Of a stretch of DNA of 64,000 nt, positions 37,725 to 46,652 are shown in pieces. Within the stretch, counting starts at the first letter, position 1, and every line of letters begins with the position of its first letter. The translations under genes were made by a program, and so were the position numbers. This stretch comes from Salirhabdus salicampi. Its GTDB lineage: Bacteria; Bacillota; Bacilli; Bacillales; Alkalibacillaceae. The notes beneath the pieces are model-generated. The model had not been told where the DNA came from, did no database searches, and saw only the letters and a program-made list of their open reading frames with translations. The DNA lies in contig NZ_JANBWE010000001.1 in assembly GCF_024259515.1 (NCBI RefSeq), forward strand, positions 992,001-1,056,000, written 5' to 3'.

Positions 37725-39077
37725 ATGTATCCATTTACGCATTATAAATTGAATGAAACGGAAAATGGTGTGGAAGTTATTTTATACTTAGATGATAACA
37801 TGACAGAATTTGCAGATGAGCTCGGTTCACAATCAGAAGAAGGTAAACAAAAGCTTGAAAACCAAGCGATTGGTTATATTAGAAACATGTTACCTTCAAT
37901 TAAAGTTTCCACAGTGAAAATTATGGCTGGAGCGATGTTAGTTTCATCACTGGGATTTGGTGCAATTGCTCCTAATACTGCTTCTGCTGCAGAAGTGAAA
38001 ACGACTCAACAACATACTGTCTCAACTGGTGATACGCTATATAGTTTAGCTAATAAATATGATACAACCGTTGATGCGATTAAAAAGACGAACAATATGA
38101 ACTCAGACTTTCTACGTGCGGGAGAAACGTTAGCCATTCCATCAGGAACAACACCTGCTCCAACCGAAACGACAACGACTCACCAAGTTACACAGGGAGA
38201 TACGTTGTTTAGTCTGGCACAAAAGCATAATACAACTGTGGACGCGATTAAAAAAGCGAACAATATGAACTCAGACTTTTTGCGAGTGGGCCAAACGCTA
38301 ACCATTCCATCAGGAACAACATCTGCCCCAACCGAAACGACAACGACTCATCAAGTCGTACAAGGAGATACATTATTTAGTCTAGCTCAAAAACATAATA
38401 CAACTGTGGACGCGATTAAAGAGGCTAACAATATGAATTCAAACTTATTATCAGTAGGTCAAACATTAACGATTCCTTCTGCAACAACATCTGCTCCAAC
38501 CCAAACGACAACGACTCATCAAGTCGTACAAGGAGATACATTATTTAGTCTAGCACAAAAGCATAATACAACTGTGGACGCGATTAAAAAGGTGAACAAT
38601 ATGAGTTCAAATTTTTTGCGGGTCGGCCAAACGCTAACCATTCCATCTGGGACAAGCTCAACACCTACTACCTCACCTGCTCCGGCAACCGAACAAACAA
38701 CAGATTTAAGTCAAGAGGATATAGAGTGGTTGGCGAAAATGATTTATAGTGAAGCTAGAGGCGAATCGTTAGAGGGGCAAATAGCAGTTGGGGCTGTTAT
38801 TATGAATCGAGTTGAAAGCCCGTTATTTCCAAACACCGTCAAAGAAGTACTATTTGAACAAAGTAACGGTGTTTATCAATTTACACCTGCCAAAACGGGT
38901 TCTATCAATACAGCGAATCCTAATGGCCAAAATATGGAGGCTGCTATGAGGGCAGCGAACGGTGAAGATCCAACAAATGGGTCGTTATATTTTTACAATC
39001 CTGATAAAACAAACAGTCAATGGTTGAAGAGCCGAACGGTATCTACTGTTATCGGAAACCATACGTTCGCTTTTTAG
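37725..39077 (+). CDS. SleB-like cell wall hydrolase with four LysM domains
   Basis: The ATG at 37725 (GGGAAGGTGG upstream) gives 450 residues. An N-terminal domain (residues 1-60) and hydrophobic segment (KIMAGAMLVSSLGFG) ending near NTASAAE precede four LysM domains of 56-residue period (about residues 95-310). The C-terminal hydrolase_2/SleB domain (EWLAKMIYSEARGESLEGQIA, with the catalytic Glu in YSEARGES) is a lytic transglycosylase-like spore cortex or wall hydrolase domain. The LysM units are almost identical in DNA. The N-terminal module matches that of the DUF5667 protein at 19057. Confidence 0.88.
   Translation: MYPFTHYKLNETENGVEVILYLDDNMTEFADELGSQSEEGKQKLENQAIGYIRNMLPSIKVSTVKIMAGAMLVSSLGFGAIAPNTASAAEVKTTQQHTVSTGDTLYSLANKYDTTVDAIKKTNNMNSDFLRAGETLAIPSGTTPAPTETTTTHQVTQGDTLFSLAQKHNTTVDAIKKANNMNSDFLRVGQTLTIPSGTTSAPTETTTTHQVVQGDTLFSLAQKHNTTVDAIKEANNMNSNLLSVGQTLTIPSATTSAPTQTTTTHQVVQGDTLFSLAQKHNTTVDAIKKVNNMSSNFLRVGQTLTIPSGTSSTPTTSPAPATEQTTDLSQEDIEWLAKMIYSEARGESLEGQIAVGAVIMNRVESPLFPNTVKEVLFEQSNGVYQFTPAKTGSINTANPNGQNMEAAMRAANGEDPTNGSLYFYNPDKTNSQWLKSRTVSTVIGNHTFAF
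38007..38672 (+). repeat. Four tandem 168-bp LysM-coding repeats
   Basis: Equivalent codons occur at 38013, 38181, 38349 and 38517, an exact 168-bp period. Units two to four share long identical stretches such as AACTGTGGACGCGATTAAA, so recent expansion or homogenisation is likely. Confidence 0.85.
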
Positions 39078-39081
39078 ATGC

Positions 39082-39116
39082 AAAATCCGCTGAACGATTT
39101 GTTCAGCGGATTTTTT
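39082..39116 (+). terminator. Terminator after the SleB-like gene
   Basis: AAAATCCGCTGAAC pairs perfectly with 39101-39114, T6 tail. Confidence 0.88.
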
Positions 39117-39201
39117 GTATTTATACATTTTTTCCATTTAAAGGATATTAAAGACCGAATATCGAATCAGAATATATTGCCTTAAAAGGAGAGTAAGGAA
39201 T

Positions 39202-39813
39202 ATGATTTCGATATACCAATTAAAACCATCCTTTCAAAAAATACTACGCCCTCTAACGAATAAACTTGCCACGAACGGAATGACCGCTAATCAAGTTACG
39301 TTATTTACAATGATAATGTCAATCATAACGGGGTTATTGCTCTACTTATTCAACGAACATATTTGGATTTATTTTTATATCCCAATATTTTTGTTCATTC
39401 GGATGGCATTGAATGCGATAGATGGTATGTTAGCAAAAGAACATAACATGAAATCACCATTAGGAAATATGCTAAACGAACTTGGGGATGTTATTTCTGA
39501 TAGTGCCATTTACTTAGCTTTTATAGTAGTAACGGGTTTCCAACCTTTTGTCATCGTGCTCGTTGTTCTCGCTTCTATCATTAGCGAAATGGCTGGAGTT
39601 TTAGGAAAATCAATCGGCGCATCAAGACGATACGACGGGCCTATGGGGAAAAGTGATCGGGCATTTATATTTTCCGTCATATCTCTTTTACTAGGATTGC
39701 AAGTTCCGATATTCCCTTTTGTGAATTATGTATTGTTAATTGTAGCATCTCTTATTCTACTTAATACATATATACGTGTGAAACATGCAGTTGCGGAGGT
39801 TACAAACCTATGA
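39202..39813 (+). CDS. CDP-alcohol phosphatidyltransferase
   Basis: The 203 residues hold about six helices. DGMLAKEHNMKSPLGNMLNE followed by GDVISD (about residues 74-100) is the CDP-alcohol phosphatidyltransferase signature DGxxAR(x8)GxxLDxxxD with AK in place of AR and an Asn-Glu instead of Asp. It transfers phosphatidyl from CDP-diacylglycerol to an alcohol such as glycerol phosphate. It begins a four-gene operon with a CdsA-like enzyme, a PlsC-like acyltransferase and a membrane protein. Confidence 0.82.
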   Translation: MISIYQLKPSFQKILRPLTNKLATNGMTANQVTLFTMIMSIITGLLLYLFNEHIWIYFYIPIFLFIRMALNAIDGMLAKEHNMKSPLGNMLNELGDVISDSAIYLAFIVVTGFQPFVIVLVVLASIISEMAGVLGKSIGASRRYDGPMGKSDRAFIFSVISLLLGLQVPIFPFVNYVLLIVASLILLNTYIRVKHAVAEVTNL

Positions 39814-40745
39814 CAATTATCCCTGGTGGAATTTTACTAGTGCTCATTTTTATATTTTCATTATTAATTACTGGTCATATAATTGTTTATTTGTTAAGAA
39901 AGAAGATACCTTCTAAAGACTATCACGAGTTAATATTACGCATTCAATCATGGTGGTATATTTTTTTAGGTTTCTTCATTTTTATCGTACTCAATAAAAC
40001 ATTAGCCATTATTACACTTGCCTTTTTAAGCTTTTTAGCGTTAAAAGAATATCTCTCTCTTATTCCAACAAGACGTGCAGATCGTAGAGTGCTATTTTTC
40101 GCCTATTTAGCAATACCAGTTCATTACTATTGGATTGGTACCGAATGGTACGGAATGTTCATTATTTTTATTCCTGTATATGTGTTTTTATTCATTCATA
40201 TTTTAATGATACTCATTGGGGAAACGAAGGGGTTCTTAAAAGCGGCAGGAACTTTGCATTGGGGACTTATGATAACCGTATTTGGTTTTAGTCATTTAGC
40301 GTATTTTATTGTAATGCCGAATAATCCGAGTTTACCTTCTAGTAACATTGGGCTTGTACTATTTATCGTATTGTTGACCCAATTAAATGATGTGTTCCAA
40401 TATGTGTGGGGGAAAGTGTTAGGTAAACGTAAAATTATTCCGAGCGTCAGCCCAAATAAAACAGTAGAAGGCTTTGTCGGAGGAGTTGCTACTACAACGA
40501 TTTTATCCGTATTATTAGCACCTTGGTTAACTCCGATGAACATAGCTATGTCAATCATAGCCGGGATTATCATAGGAATTGGAGGATTTGTTGGGGATTT
40601 AACAATTTCAGCTTTTAAACGGGATCTTCGTGTAAAAGATACCGGTCATACGATCCCCGGGCACGGTGGCATTTTAGATCGGATTGACAGTTTAACTTTT
40701 ACTGTTCCTGTCTTTTTCCACTTTATTCGCTATTTTTATTTTTAA
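39810..40745 (+). CDS. Phosphatidate cytidylyltransferase (CdsA-like)
   Basis: The 311-residue membrane protein has about eight helices. SVSPNKTVEGFVGG near residue 213 and GDLTISAFKRDLRVKD near residue 268, then GHGGILDRIDS, are the CDP-diglyceride synthetase signature. It makes CDP-diacylglycerol from phosphatidate and CTP. It overlaps the phosphatidyltransferase gene by four bases. It may supply the substrate for that enzyme, outside the ordinary cdsA that a genome of this kind should also have elsewhere. Confidence 0.85.
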   Translation: MTIIPGGILLVLIFIFSLLITGHIIVYLLRKKIPSKDYHELILRIQSWWYIFLGFFIFIVLNKTLAIITLAFLSFLALKEYLSLIPTRRADRRVLFFAYLAIPVHYYWIGTEWYGMFIIFIPVYVFLFIHILMILIGETKGFLKAAGTLHWGLMITVFGFSHLAYFIVMPNNPSLPSSNIGLVLFIVLLTQLNDVFQYVWGKVLGKRKIIPSVSPNKTVEGFVGGVATTTILSVLLAPWLTPMNIAMSIIAGIIIGIGGFVGDLTISAFKRDLRVKDTGHTIPGHGGILDRIDSLTFTVPVFFHFIRYFYF

Positions 40746-40757
40746 AGGGGAATAACG

Positions 40758-41387
40758 ATGTTACAAAAACTATTTTTCTTATTCATTATACGCCCAATTC
40801 TACTGATTATTTTAGGCATGAATGTTCGTCATAAGGAAAGATTGCCTAAAAATGGTCCCGCTATATTAGTCGCTAATCATAATAGTCACTTAGATACACT
40901 AGTGTTAATGAGTTTATATCCGTTACGAGATGTAAAAATGATTCGACCAGTTGCAGCAGCTGATTACTTCTTAAAAAATAAATGGATCTCTTGGTTTTCA
41001 CGAACAATTATCCGTATTATCCCAATTGCAAGAAGAGGAACAAAAACACAGGACCCATTCAAAGAATTAAACGAATCGATTCAAAACAATGAGATTCTTA
41101 TCTTTTTTCCTGAGGGATCCAGAGGAGAAGCAGAGCGGTTTGAAAAATTCAAAAGTGGTATTGCCCATTTAAGCGCGAAACACCCTACAGTACCAATTTA
41201 TCCAATTTTCATGTACGGCTTAGGGAAATCATTACCGAAAGGCGATCCAATACTAGTTCCGTTTTTTTTAGATATATTTATTGGAGAGGCAGTTTTTTGG
41301 AATGGTAACAAAGATCAATTTTTAAAAAGGTTACATGATGACATTCAAGCTTTAAGAGATGAGGGGAGAATTGTTGAATGGGAGTGA
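40758..41387 (+). CDS. 1-acyl-glycerol-3-phosphate acyltransferase (PlsC-like)
   Basis: The 209 residues carry NHNSHLDT (HxxxxD, residues 38-45) and FPEGSRGE near residue 117, the acyltransferase motifs I and III. It has one N-terminal hydrophobic segment. It makes phosphatidate from lysophosphatidate, the step before the CdsA-like enzyme encoded upstream, so the operon covers three successive steps of phospholipid synthesis. Confidence 0.87.
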   Translation: MLQKLFFLFIIRPILLIILGMNVRHKERLPKNGPAILVANHNSHLDTLVLMSLYPLRDVKMIRPVAAADYFLKNKWISWFSRTIIRIIPIARRGTKTQDPFKELNESIQNNEILIFFPEGSRGEAERFEKFKSGIAHLSAKHPTVPIYPIFMYGLGKSLPKGDPILVPFFLDIFIGEAVFWNGNKDQFLKRLHDDIQALRDEGRIVEWE

Positions 41388-41917
41388 TGATTACAGGGTT
41401 TCTTTGGGGCTTTTCAGAAGCAACGCTATTTTTTATTATCCCTGATGTACTCATCACTCTCATTGCATTGAAAAGTTTTACTAAGTCTCTAAAACTATCT
41501 ATCCTCGTCACAATCGGTGCTGTTATTGGAGGTAGTATCATGTATATAACCGGAGTAGAACATTCTGGTCGATTATTAGAGGTATTAGAAACCGTACCAG
41601 CAGTAGATGTTCAAATGATACATAATGTTCAAAGGGATACGGAAGATAACGGTTTATTGGATATGTTGCTGGGTCCGACGAAAGGAATCCCTTACAAGTT
41701 ATTTGCAGCACAGGCATATCATGCAGGGGTCCCTTATTATTTATTTTTTCTAGTGAGTATTCCTGCAAGAATTGGCCGGTTTATGATCACTGCATTTATC
41801 GCGTCGTTTTTCGCTAACTTCATATTTAAATCGGTTCCATACAAAATAAAGGTTAGTGTATGGTCACTAACCTGGATTATAATTTACGCCATTTATTTTG
41901 CAAAGTTTGGATTTTAG
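41378..41917 (+). CDS. Polytopic membrane protein, unknown
   Basis: The 179-residue product overlaps plsC by ten bases (ATG at 41378, GAGGGGAG upstream; the ATG at 41387 is an alternative). It has about five hydrophobic helices: GFLWGFSEATLFFIIPDVLI at the start, and YHAGVPYYLFFLVSIPARIG later. The arrangement is reminiscent of DedA/VTT-like proteins but I see no clear signature. Its place in the phospholipid operon suggests a lipid-related membrane role. Confidence 0.7.
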   Translation: MGVMITGFLWGFSEATLFFIIPDVLITLIALKSFTKSLKLSILVTIGAVIGGSIMYITGVEHSGRLLEVLETVPAVDVQMIHNVQRDTEDNGLLDMLLGPTKGIPYKLFAAQAYHAGVPYYLFFLVSIPARIGRFMITAFIASFFANFIFKSVPYKIKVSVWSLTWIIIYAIYFAKFGF

Positions 41918-41920
41918 TCA

Positions 41921-42601
41921 TTATATTGTTTTATTCCAATGATTCAAAGTGTTTTCAATCTTCCTGACATAGTTTTGTGTCTCTTGAAAGGGAGGGATAC
42001 CACTATACTTATCTACATTACCCGGTCCAGCATTGTAGGCAGCCAACGCTAATTTTACATTCCCATTATAACGGTCAAGCATTTGACGAAGATACTTCAC
42101 GCCACCATCAATATTCTCCTTCGGATTATAAGGATTGTTTACTCCTAACCCTTTAGCTGTTTTTGGCATCAATTGCATTAGTCCGATTGCACCTGCGTGA
42201 CTAACGACTGTTGATTTGAAATTAGATTCATGTTTCATAACGGCGGTAATTAAGGTTGGATCAACTCCATACTTTTGCGAGGCTTGTTGAATATAACCTT
42301 TTAGTTCTTTTGTTAATCCACTTGTCCCTTCTTGAGGGGCATTGTAAGACTGCAGTTTTTTGGATATTGGTACATACTTTTTAGTCAAAGTATAGCTATC
42401 AGTGGAAAGAGGTTTGTCGAAGCTGTTCATCGCATTGTATAGCGATTGATAAATTGATGATGAATAATGATGGTTGTTACTTTGTAACAGAATGGTTGTA
42501 AGCATTGAGTTAAATTTTGAATCATTTGGCGAATGTTTTCGATTTAACGATGGCCGATAATTGTTTATATGGAATAGTTGATTGAGAAGCTCTGCTCTCA
42601 T
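41921..42601 (-). CDS. Lytic transglycosylase (SLT domain)
   Basis: The 226 residues end in an SLT domain: [19 protein letters not shown] carries the catalytic Glu, followed by [13 protein letters not shown] and [12 protein letters not shown]. The N-terminal 110 residues are polar and unassigned; no clear signal peptide is present, which resembles Bacillus YjbJ (CwlQ). It cleaves peptidoglycan glycan strands. Convergent with the phospholipid operon, separated by only three bases. Confidence 0.85.
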   Translation of the reverse strand: MRAELLNQLFHINNYRPSLNRKHSPNDSKFNSMLTTILLQSNNHHYSSSIYQSLYNAMNSFDKPLSTDSYTLTKKYVPISKKLQSYNAPQEGTSGLTKELKGYIQQASQKYGVDPTLITAVMKHESNFKSTVVSHAGAIGLMQLMPKTAKGLGVNNPYNPKENIDGGVKYLRQMLDRYNGNVKLALAAYNAGPGNVDKYSGIPPFQETQNYVRKIENTLNHWNKTI

Positions 42602-42753
42602 TTTATACTCTGCTCCTTTTTATTAATCTATAAATATAATATCAAAACGGTAGATAAAGTCATTGGAAAAGATTGGTAAAGTTGATTTCTCCACTGTTAC
42701 AGTGTACTATTCATGTAGTACACTATTTCTTTTGAAATTGGAGGTTTTTATCT

Positions 42754-43545
42754 TTGTATGCGTGGTTACAGTTAACGAAAAAAGAATTTCGACTAGGTTT
42801 ACCAGCTCTATTAGTCCCGATTGTTATCTTTGTGTTTGCTTCAATAGTATCCTTTCTTATTGCAGAACAAAATGGATTTGGATGGGAAGGTGTATTTGGA
42901 GCGGCAATGTTTGTAGTAGGGCTGCAATTTTTTTACTTAGTTTACTATTTGCTTTATAGCTTACATTCAGAAAAGAAGAAGTTACATTTATGGCTACACA
43001 ACCCTCTACCTAGTTATTTACTTTTATTAGCAAAAGTTGTAGCCGGATTAGTTTCGATGCTTATTACGTTATTGGTAACAGGGATAACCTTAATAGTATC
43101 GTTAAACCTTTCTAATGTAATGAACGACTACATTGAAAGGATTGGGCTAACTAAAGTCGTTTTTTTCCTAGGTAGTCATTTAATCTTAATTGCGTTAAGT
43201 TTAGCTGTATTGTTTTTATTCTTTTGGATGATTTACCTACTATATACACGTTTCTTCGGAACATTTTTAAGTTTCGTGTTTACATTCATCACATTTATTT
43301 TATTAGCAACTGTTTATGATTGGGTTACAAGTTCAGAATTATATGACATATTAACGAAATGGGGGGCAATACAAGTCAATATGTTAAAGGGATTCTCCGT
43401 TACCATTAATGATAACGGGAGCAATGTTATAGCCGAACCTGCGAATTTACATTTATATATTGGGTCTTATGTGTTTGAGACAGTACTAGCATTAATCCTT
43501 TTCTTCATCACTAGTTGGTTATTAGATAAAAGAATAGAGGTGTAA
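42754..43545 (+). CDS. ABC transporter permease
   Basis: I use the TTG at 42754 nine bases after GGAGG. The 263-residue product has about six hydrophobic helices and no other domain, with the outline of an ABC-2 permease. It is followed by a GntR regulator (six bases) and an ATPase that belongs to this transporter. The substrate is unknown; antibiotic or envelope stress export is usual for YtrA-type systems. Confidence 0.72.
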   Translation: MYAWLQLTKKEFRLGLPALLVPIVIFVFASIVSFLIAEQNGFGWEGVFGAAMFVVGLQFFYLVYYLLYSLHSEKKKLHLWLHNPLPSYLLLLAKVVAGLVSMLITLLVTGITLIVSLNLSNVMNDYIERIGLTKVVFFLGSHLILIALSLAVLFLFFWMIYLLYTRFFGTFLSFVFTFITFILLATVYDWVTSSELYDILTKWGAIQVNMLKGFSVTINDNGSNVIAEPANLHLYIGSYVFETVLALILFFITSWLLDKRIEV

Positions 43546-43550
43546 CGGAG

Positions 43551-43940
43551 ATGATGAATCATTTTCACTCTTCACAACCGATCTATTTGCAACTTGCCGA
43601 CCGGATCATTAAAGAGATTATTCGTGGGGATTTAATCCCTAGTGATAAGCTTCCATCAGTTAGAGAAATGAGTATGCAAGCAGGTATTAATGCTAATACA
43701 GTACAACGAACTTACCGAGAACTTGAAAGAATAAAAATCATTGAGACAAGACGGGGACAAGGTTCATTTGTTACGGATAATCATGAAGTTTTACAATCCA
43801 TCCGCTCACAGAAAAAACATGAAGAGATTGAAAAGTTCGTAAAGGAAATGCAGGCAATGGGGTATTCCAACTTGGAAATTAAGGGTGGATTAAGTGATTA
43901 TTTGCAATCCGATAATGGAGGTGGAGAGATTTATGATTAA
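43551..43940 (+). CDS. GntR-family repressor (YtrA subfamily)
   Basis: The 129-residue protein has the winged helix: PIYLQLADRIIKEIIRGDL, DKLPSVREMSMQAGINANTV and RTYRELERIKIIETRRGQG. The short C-terminal tail of about 40 residues is typical of the YtrA subfamily that controls adjacent ABC genes and has no large ligand domain. It lies between the permease and ATPase and overlaps the ATPase by eight bases, so probably regulates this operon. Confidence 0.87.
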   Translation: MMNHFHSSQPIYLQLADRIIKEIIRGDLIPSDKLPSVREMSMQAGINANTVQRTYRELERIKIIETRRGQGSFVTDNHEVLQSIRSQKKHEEIEKFVKEMQAMGYSNLEIKGGLSDYLQSDNGGGEIYD

Positions 43941-44622
43941 ACTTGATCAAGTAACAAAAAAATTTATGAGAAAGACGGCATTACTTGATGTAGATTTACA
44001 TTTAACGAAGGGGAAAATTATTGGCCTAGTTGGTGAAAACGGAAGTGGAAAGTCCACTACTTTGAAGCTAATTGCAGGACTTAATCATCCGACAAAAGGG
44101 TCAGTAACAGTTGGCGGAAAAACCGTGAATCGCCAAATTGCATCCCATGTTTCTTACTTGTCAGAATTAGATCAATATTACGGATTTTATGATGTAGGGA
44201 AAACTATTGATTTTTACTGTACACAATTTCCTGATTTTAATTATGAGAAAGCTGAGGAAATTCGTACATTTATGAATTTGGACCGAAGTGCAAAGTTAAA
44301 ACATTTGTCAAAAGGGAATCGCGGACGATTGAAAATTGTGCTCACTCTTGCCCGAGAGGCCCCCGTTATTTTAATGGATGAACCCCTCTCTGGACTAGAT
44401 CCGTTAGTCCGTGAATCTATAGTTAAAGGGTTAATATCCTTTATTAACTTAGAAAAACAGTTAGTCCTTATTACAACACATGAAATTAAGGAGTTAGAAA
44501 ATATATTAGACGAAGTCATCGCAATAAAAGATGGTAAAATTATCGGTCACCAAAATGTTGAGCAGATTCGAGAAGAGGATAACATCGGAATAGTAGAGTG
44601 GATGAAGCGTTTATACTATTAA
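43933..44622 (+). CDS. ABC transporter ATP-binding protein
   Basis: The ATG at 43933 has GGAGGTGGAGAG upstream; the upstream TTG at 43894 is inside gntR. The 229 residues contain Walker A GENGSGKST, signature LSKGNRGRLK and Walker B VILMDEPLSGLDP. The signature is LSKGN rather than LSGGQ, as in YtrB-like ATPases. It powers the permease encoded at 42754. Confidence 0.9.
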   Translation: MIKLDQVTKKFMRKTALLDVDLHLTKGKIIGLVGENGSGKSTTLKLIAGLNHPTKGSVTVGGKTVNRQIASHVSYLSELDQYYGFYDVGKTIDFYCTQFPDFNYEKAEEIRTFMNLDRSAKLKHLSKGNRGRLKIVLTLAREAPVILMDEPLSGLDPLVRESIVKGLISFINLEKQLVLITTHEIKELENILDEVIAIKDGKIIGHQNVEQIREEDNIGIVEWMKRLYY

Positions 44623-44825
44623 TAAAAATGCGATTTGACAATTGTGTCATTCTTACATTGCCAATGAAAAAGGTGGGGAAAAATGGATCGAAGATTGTTT
44701 ACAAAAGGGTTGTATTATCACCAGAAGAAACCGATGAATACTATGACAGTGAAACTAAGCATGACAAATAACGCTCTTACATTATTTCTAGAGCTCATTA
44801 GTTTAAAAAGGAATCTTATATAGAA

Positions 44826-44849
44826 GAACCGCTTCATGTGAAACGGTTC
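44826..44849 (-). terminator. Possible terminator of the first LVIVD gene
   Basis: GAACCG pairs with CGGTTC (44844-44849), with TTCA and TGAA in the inner stem. The T run on the minus side is weak. Confidence 0.4.
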
Positions 44850-44864
44850 CCCTCATATTAATAG

Positions 44865-46154
44865 TTATTTACTCTTCTGTGCATCACTATTCGAAAAACC
44901 ATCAACTTCAAAGATGTAAACACCACCTGCTTCGGAATCACCGGACCCTGCTGGTGCAAAGCTGTTTCCGAAAATATAACCTTTATATGGGTATGCTGAC
45001 CAAAAGTTCGCTCCCGATGGGTCATAGAAAGCTATTTCTGATGGATTTATTGGATCAGAAAAGTCAACGACACGTACCCCTTCCTCATACCAAGAACCAG
45101 CAACCCAATCGCGGTCTGGAAATGTTCCGTAAAAGTGTGAAGTACAGAAATTAGCGTCTACATCTGTTGTAGGTGGCGACCAGTAACTCAACAACTGAGG
45201 ATTCGTTGGGTCTGATATATCATAAAACCATAGTGCACCTGTAGGGGCTCCTTCAACTGTACACGCTGTAGGACCTCCAGCTGCACCGGCAAATTCATCA
45301 TTAATGATTAAAATATTTCCTTCACTGTTGCTGTATGCGCCGTGGTGGATATTTATGGCAGGGTTATGGATAATCGAAATAATTACTGGATGATTTCTGT
45401 CTGATATATCCCATATTTGTGTTTCGGTAATTCCTCCACAAAAAGCCAAATCACGATCCAAGTCAAACCCTATATCGTGACAGCCTGGTGACGTGGGTAA
45501 AAGGGTCGTTCGATTTTCCATGTCCTCATATTCCGGTGAATTATCGACATCAGGAAACTCTAAAAACTTTACCGTCGGATTTTCAGGGTCGTTAATATCC
45601 ACAATGGAAACACCATCTACGTCTGTAGCATCCAACAAGTTATACGAAGAAACATAAACTAATCCGCTATCTCCAGCGACGGAAAGGTTATGTGCGCCAT
45701 GAATTGTTTCAGCGAAACCAACTGATGTTGGATTGTTTCGATTAGTAATATCAATGATTCTGACTCCTTCCTCACCTTCACCAGGACTACAACCTTGATT
45801 ATCACTACTACTATCATGTGATTGCACTACATAATTTCCCCAAATATCAACATCTGAATGCCAGGATTCACATCCTAATGTCGATATTAATTTCGGATTT
45901 TCAGGATTAGAAATGTTATATAACCTAATGCCGCTATATTCACTTGCTCGATCATCCCAAGCACCAGAGCCGGCTACCATTAAGTTCCCTTGAAAGGCTA
46001 AATCTGTTCCGTATTCAAAAACGGATCGGCCTACTAAGTCCATATTGTTACTATGTAAATCATCGCTATGACTACCATTAATCATCGTCGGAAACAGTAG
46101 GATAAACATAAAACTAATCAAAGAAAACGATAACCATTTTTTTCTTTTTTTCAT
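44865..46154 (-). CDS. Secreted LVIVD-repeat protein
   Basis: The 429-residue product has a signal peptide ending near INGSHS, then repeated blocks such as GIRLYNISNPENPKLIST, GVRIIDITNRNNPTSVG and GVSIVDINDPENPTVKF, the LVIVD beta-propeller unit. It also has several cysteines, suggesting disulfides or metal sites. It lacks a wall anchor. The function of LVIVD proteins is largely unknown. A second family member is at 62485. Confidence 0.85.
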   Translation of the reverse strand: MKKRKKWLSFSLISFMFILLFPTMINGSHSDDLHSNNMDLVGRSVFEYGTDLAFQGNLMVAGSGAWDDRASEYSGIRLYNISNPENPKLISTLGCESWHSDVDIWGNYVVQSHDSSSDNQGCSPGEGEEGVRIIDITNRNNPTSVGFAETIHGAHNLSVAGDSGLVYVSSYNLLDATDVDGVSIVDINDPENPTVKFLEFPDVDNSPEYEDMENRTTLLPTSPGCHDIGFDLDRDLAFCGGITETQIWDISDRNHPVIISIIHNPAINIHHGAYSNSEGNILIINDEFAGAAGGPTACTVEGAPTGALWFYDISDPTNPQLLSYWSPPTTDVDANFCTSHFYGTFPDRDWVAGSWYEEGVRVVDFSDPINPSEIAFYDPSGANFWSAYPYKGYIFGNSFAPAGSGDSEAGGVYIFEVDGFSNSDAQKSK

Positions 46155-46484
46155 AACTCCCCACCTTTAATTTTTTGTTATATAAATTATCTGAAATTTT
46201 CGCTCAATTATCAATTCATCAAAAGTAATATAAAATGTAAAACGAAAGTATTAGGTGGGATTGTTACTCACATCATACCAATAGTGATAATACCTTGGGT
46301 GGGTAATTTCTTCTAATTATAATGAGTAACCATTGGAATGGTGCATATAAAAGTATGCAGAAACAACGATTACATGAACGAGGATTGAAGATTACTAAAA
46401 CTCCCTTATTCGGAAATACTTAACTACTTTCAACTTTTTGTAAAATTACTTGAATAACAAAGATAAATAATGAGCTGTATAGGG

Positions 46485-46508
46485 CACAATGTTACGAATT
46501 GTGTTTTT
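46485..46508 (+). terminator. Possible attenuator in the leader of the LysM lipoprotein gene
   Basis: CACAAT pairs with ATTGTG (46498-46503), followed by TTTTT. The stem is short. The rest of 46155-46652 shows no gene. Confidence 0.3.
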
Positions 46509-46652
46509 ATTTTGCACAATTTTTCGTTAAGAAATTACAGAAAGAGACCTGCTTTGGAAAGTTTTTTTCAGTGTTACATTTCTTTTTCCACACACATTAT
46601 GACTAAGAAAAAGAAACAAAAACATCAAAAAAGAGGGGGGAGTTTTCATTAC

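Noticed and set aside
38007-38672. Regular repeats as a CRISPR array
   Set aside because: The 168-bp units are coding LysM domains with no spacers.
44664-44771. A 35-codon frame (MKKVGKNGSK, ending TKHDK) after the ABC ATPase
   Set aside because: The composition looks protein-like, but the good ribosome site AGGTGGGG belongs to a different frame (ATG at 44684). It could be a frameshifted small gene; not supported well enough to call.
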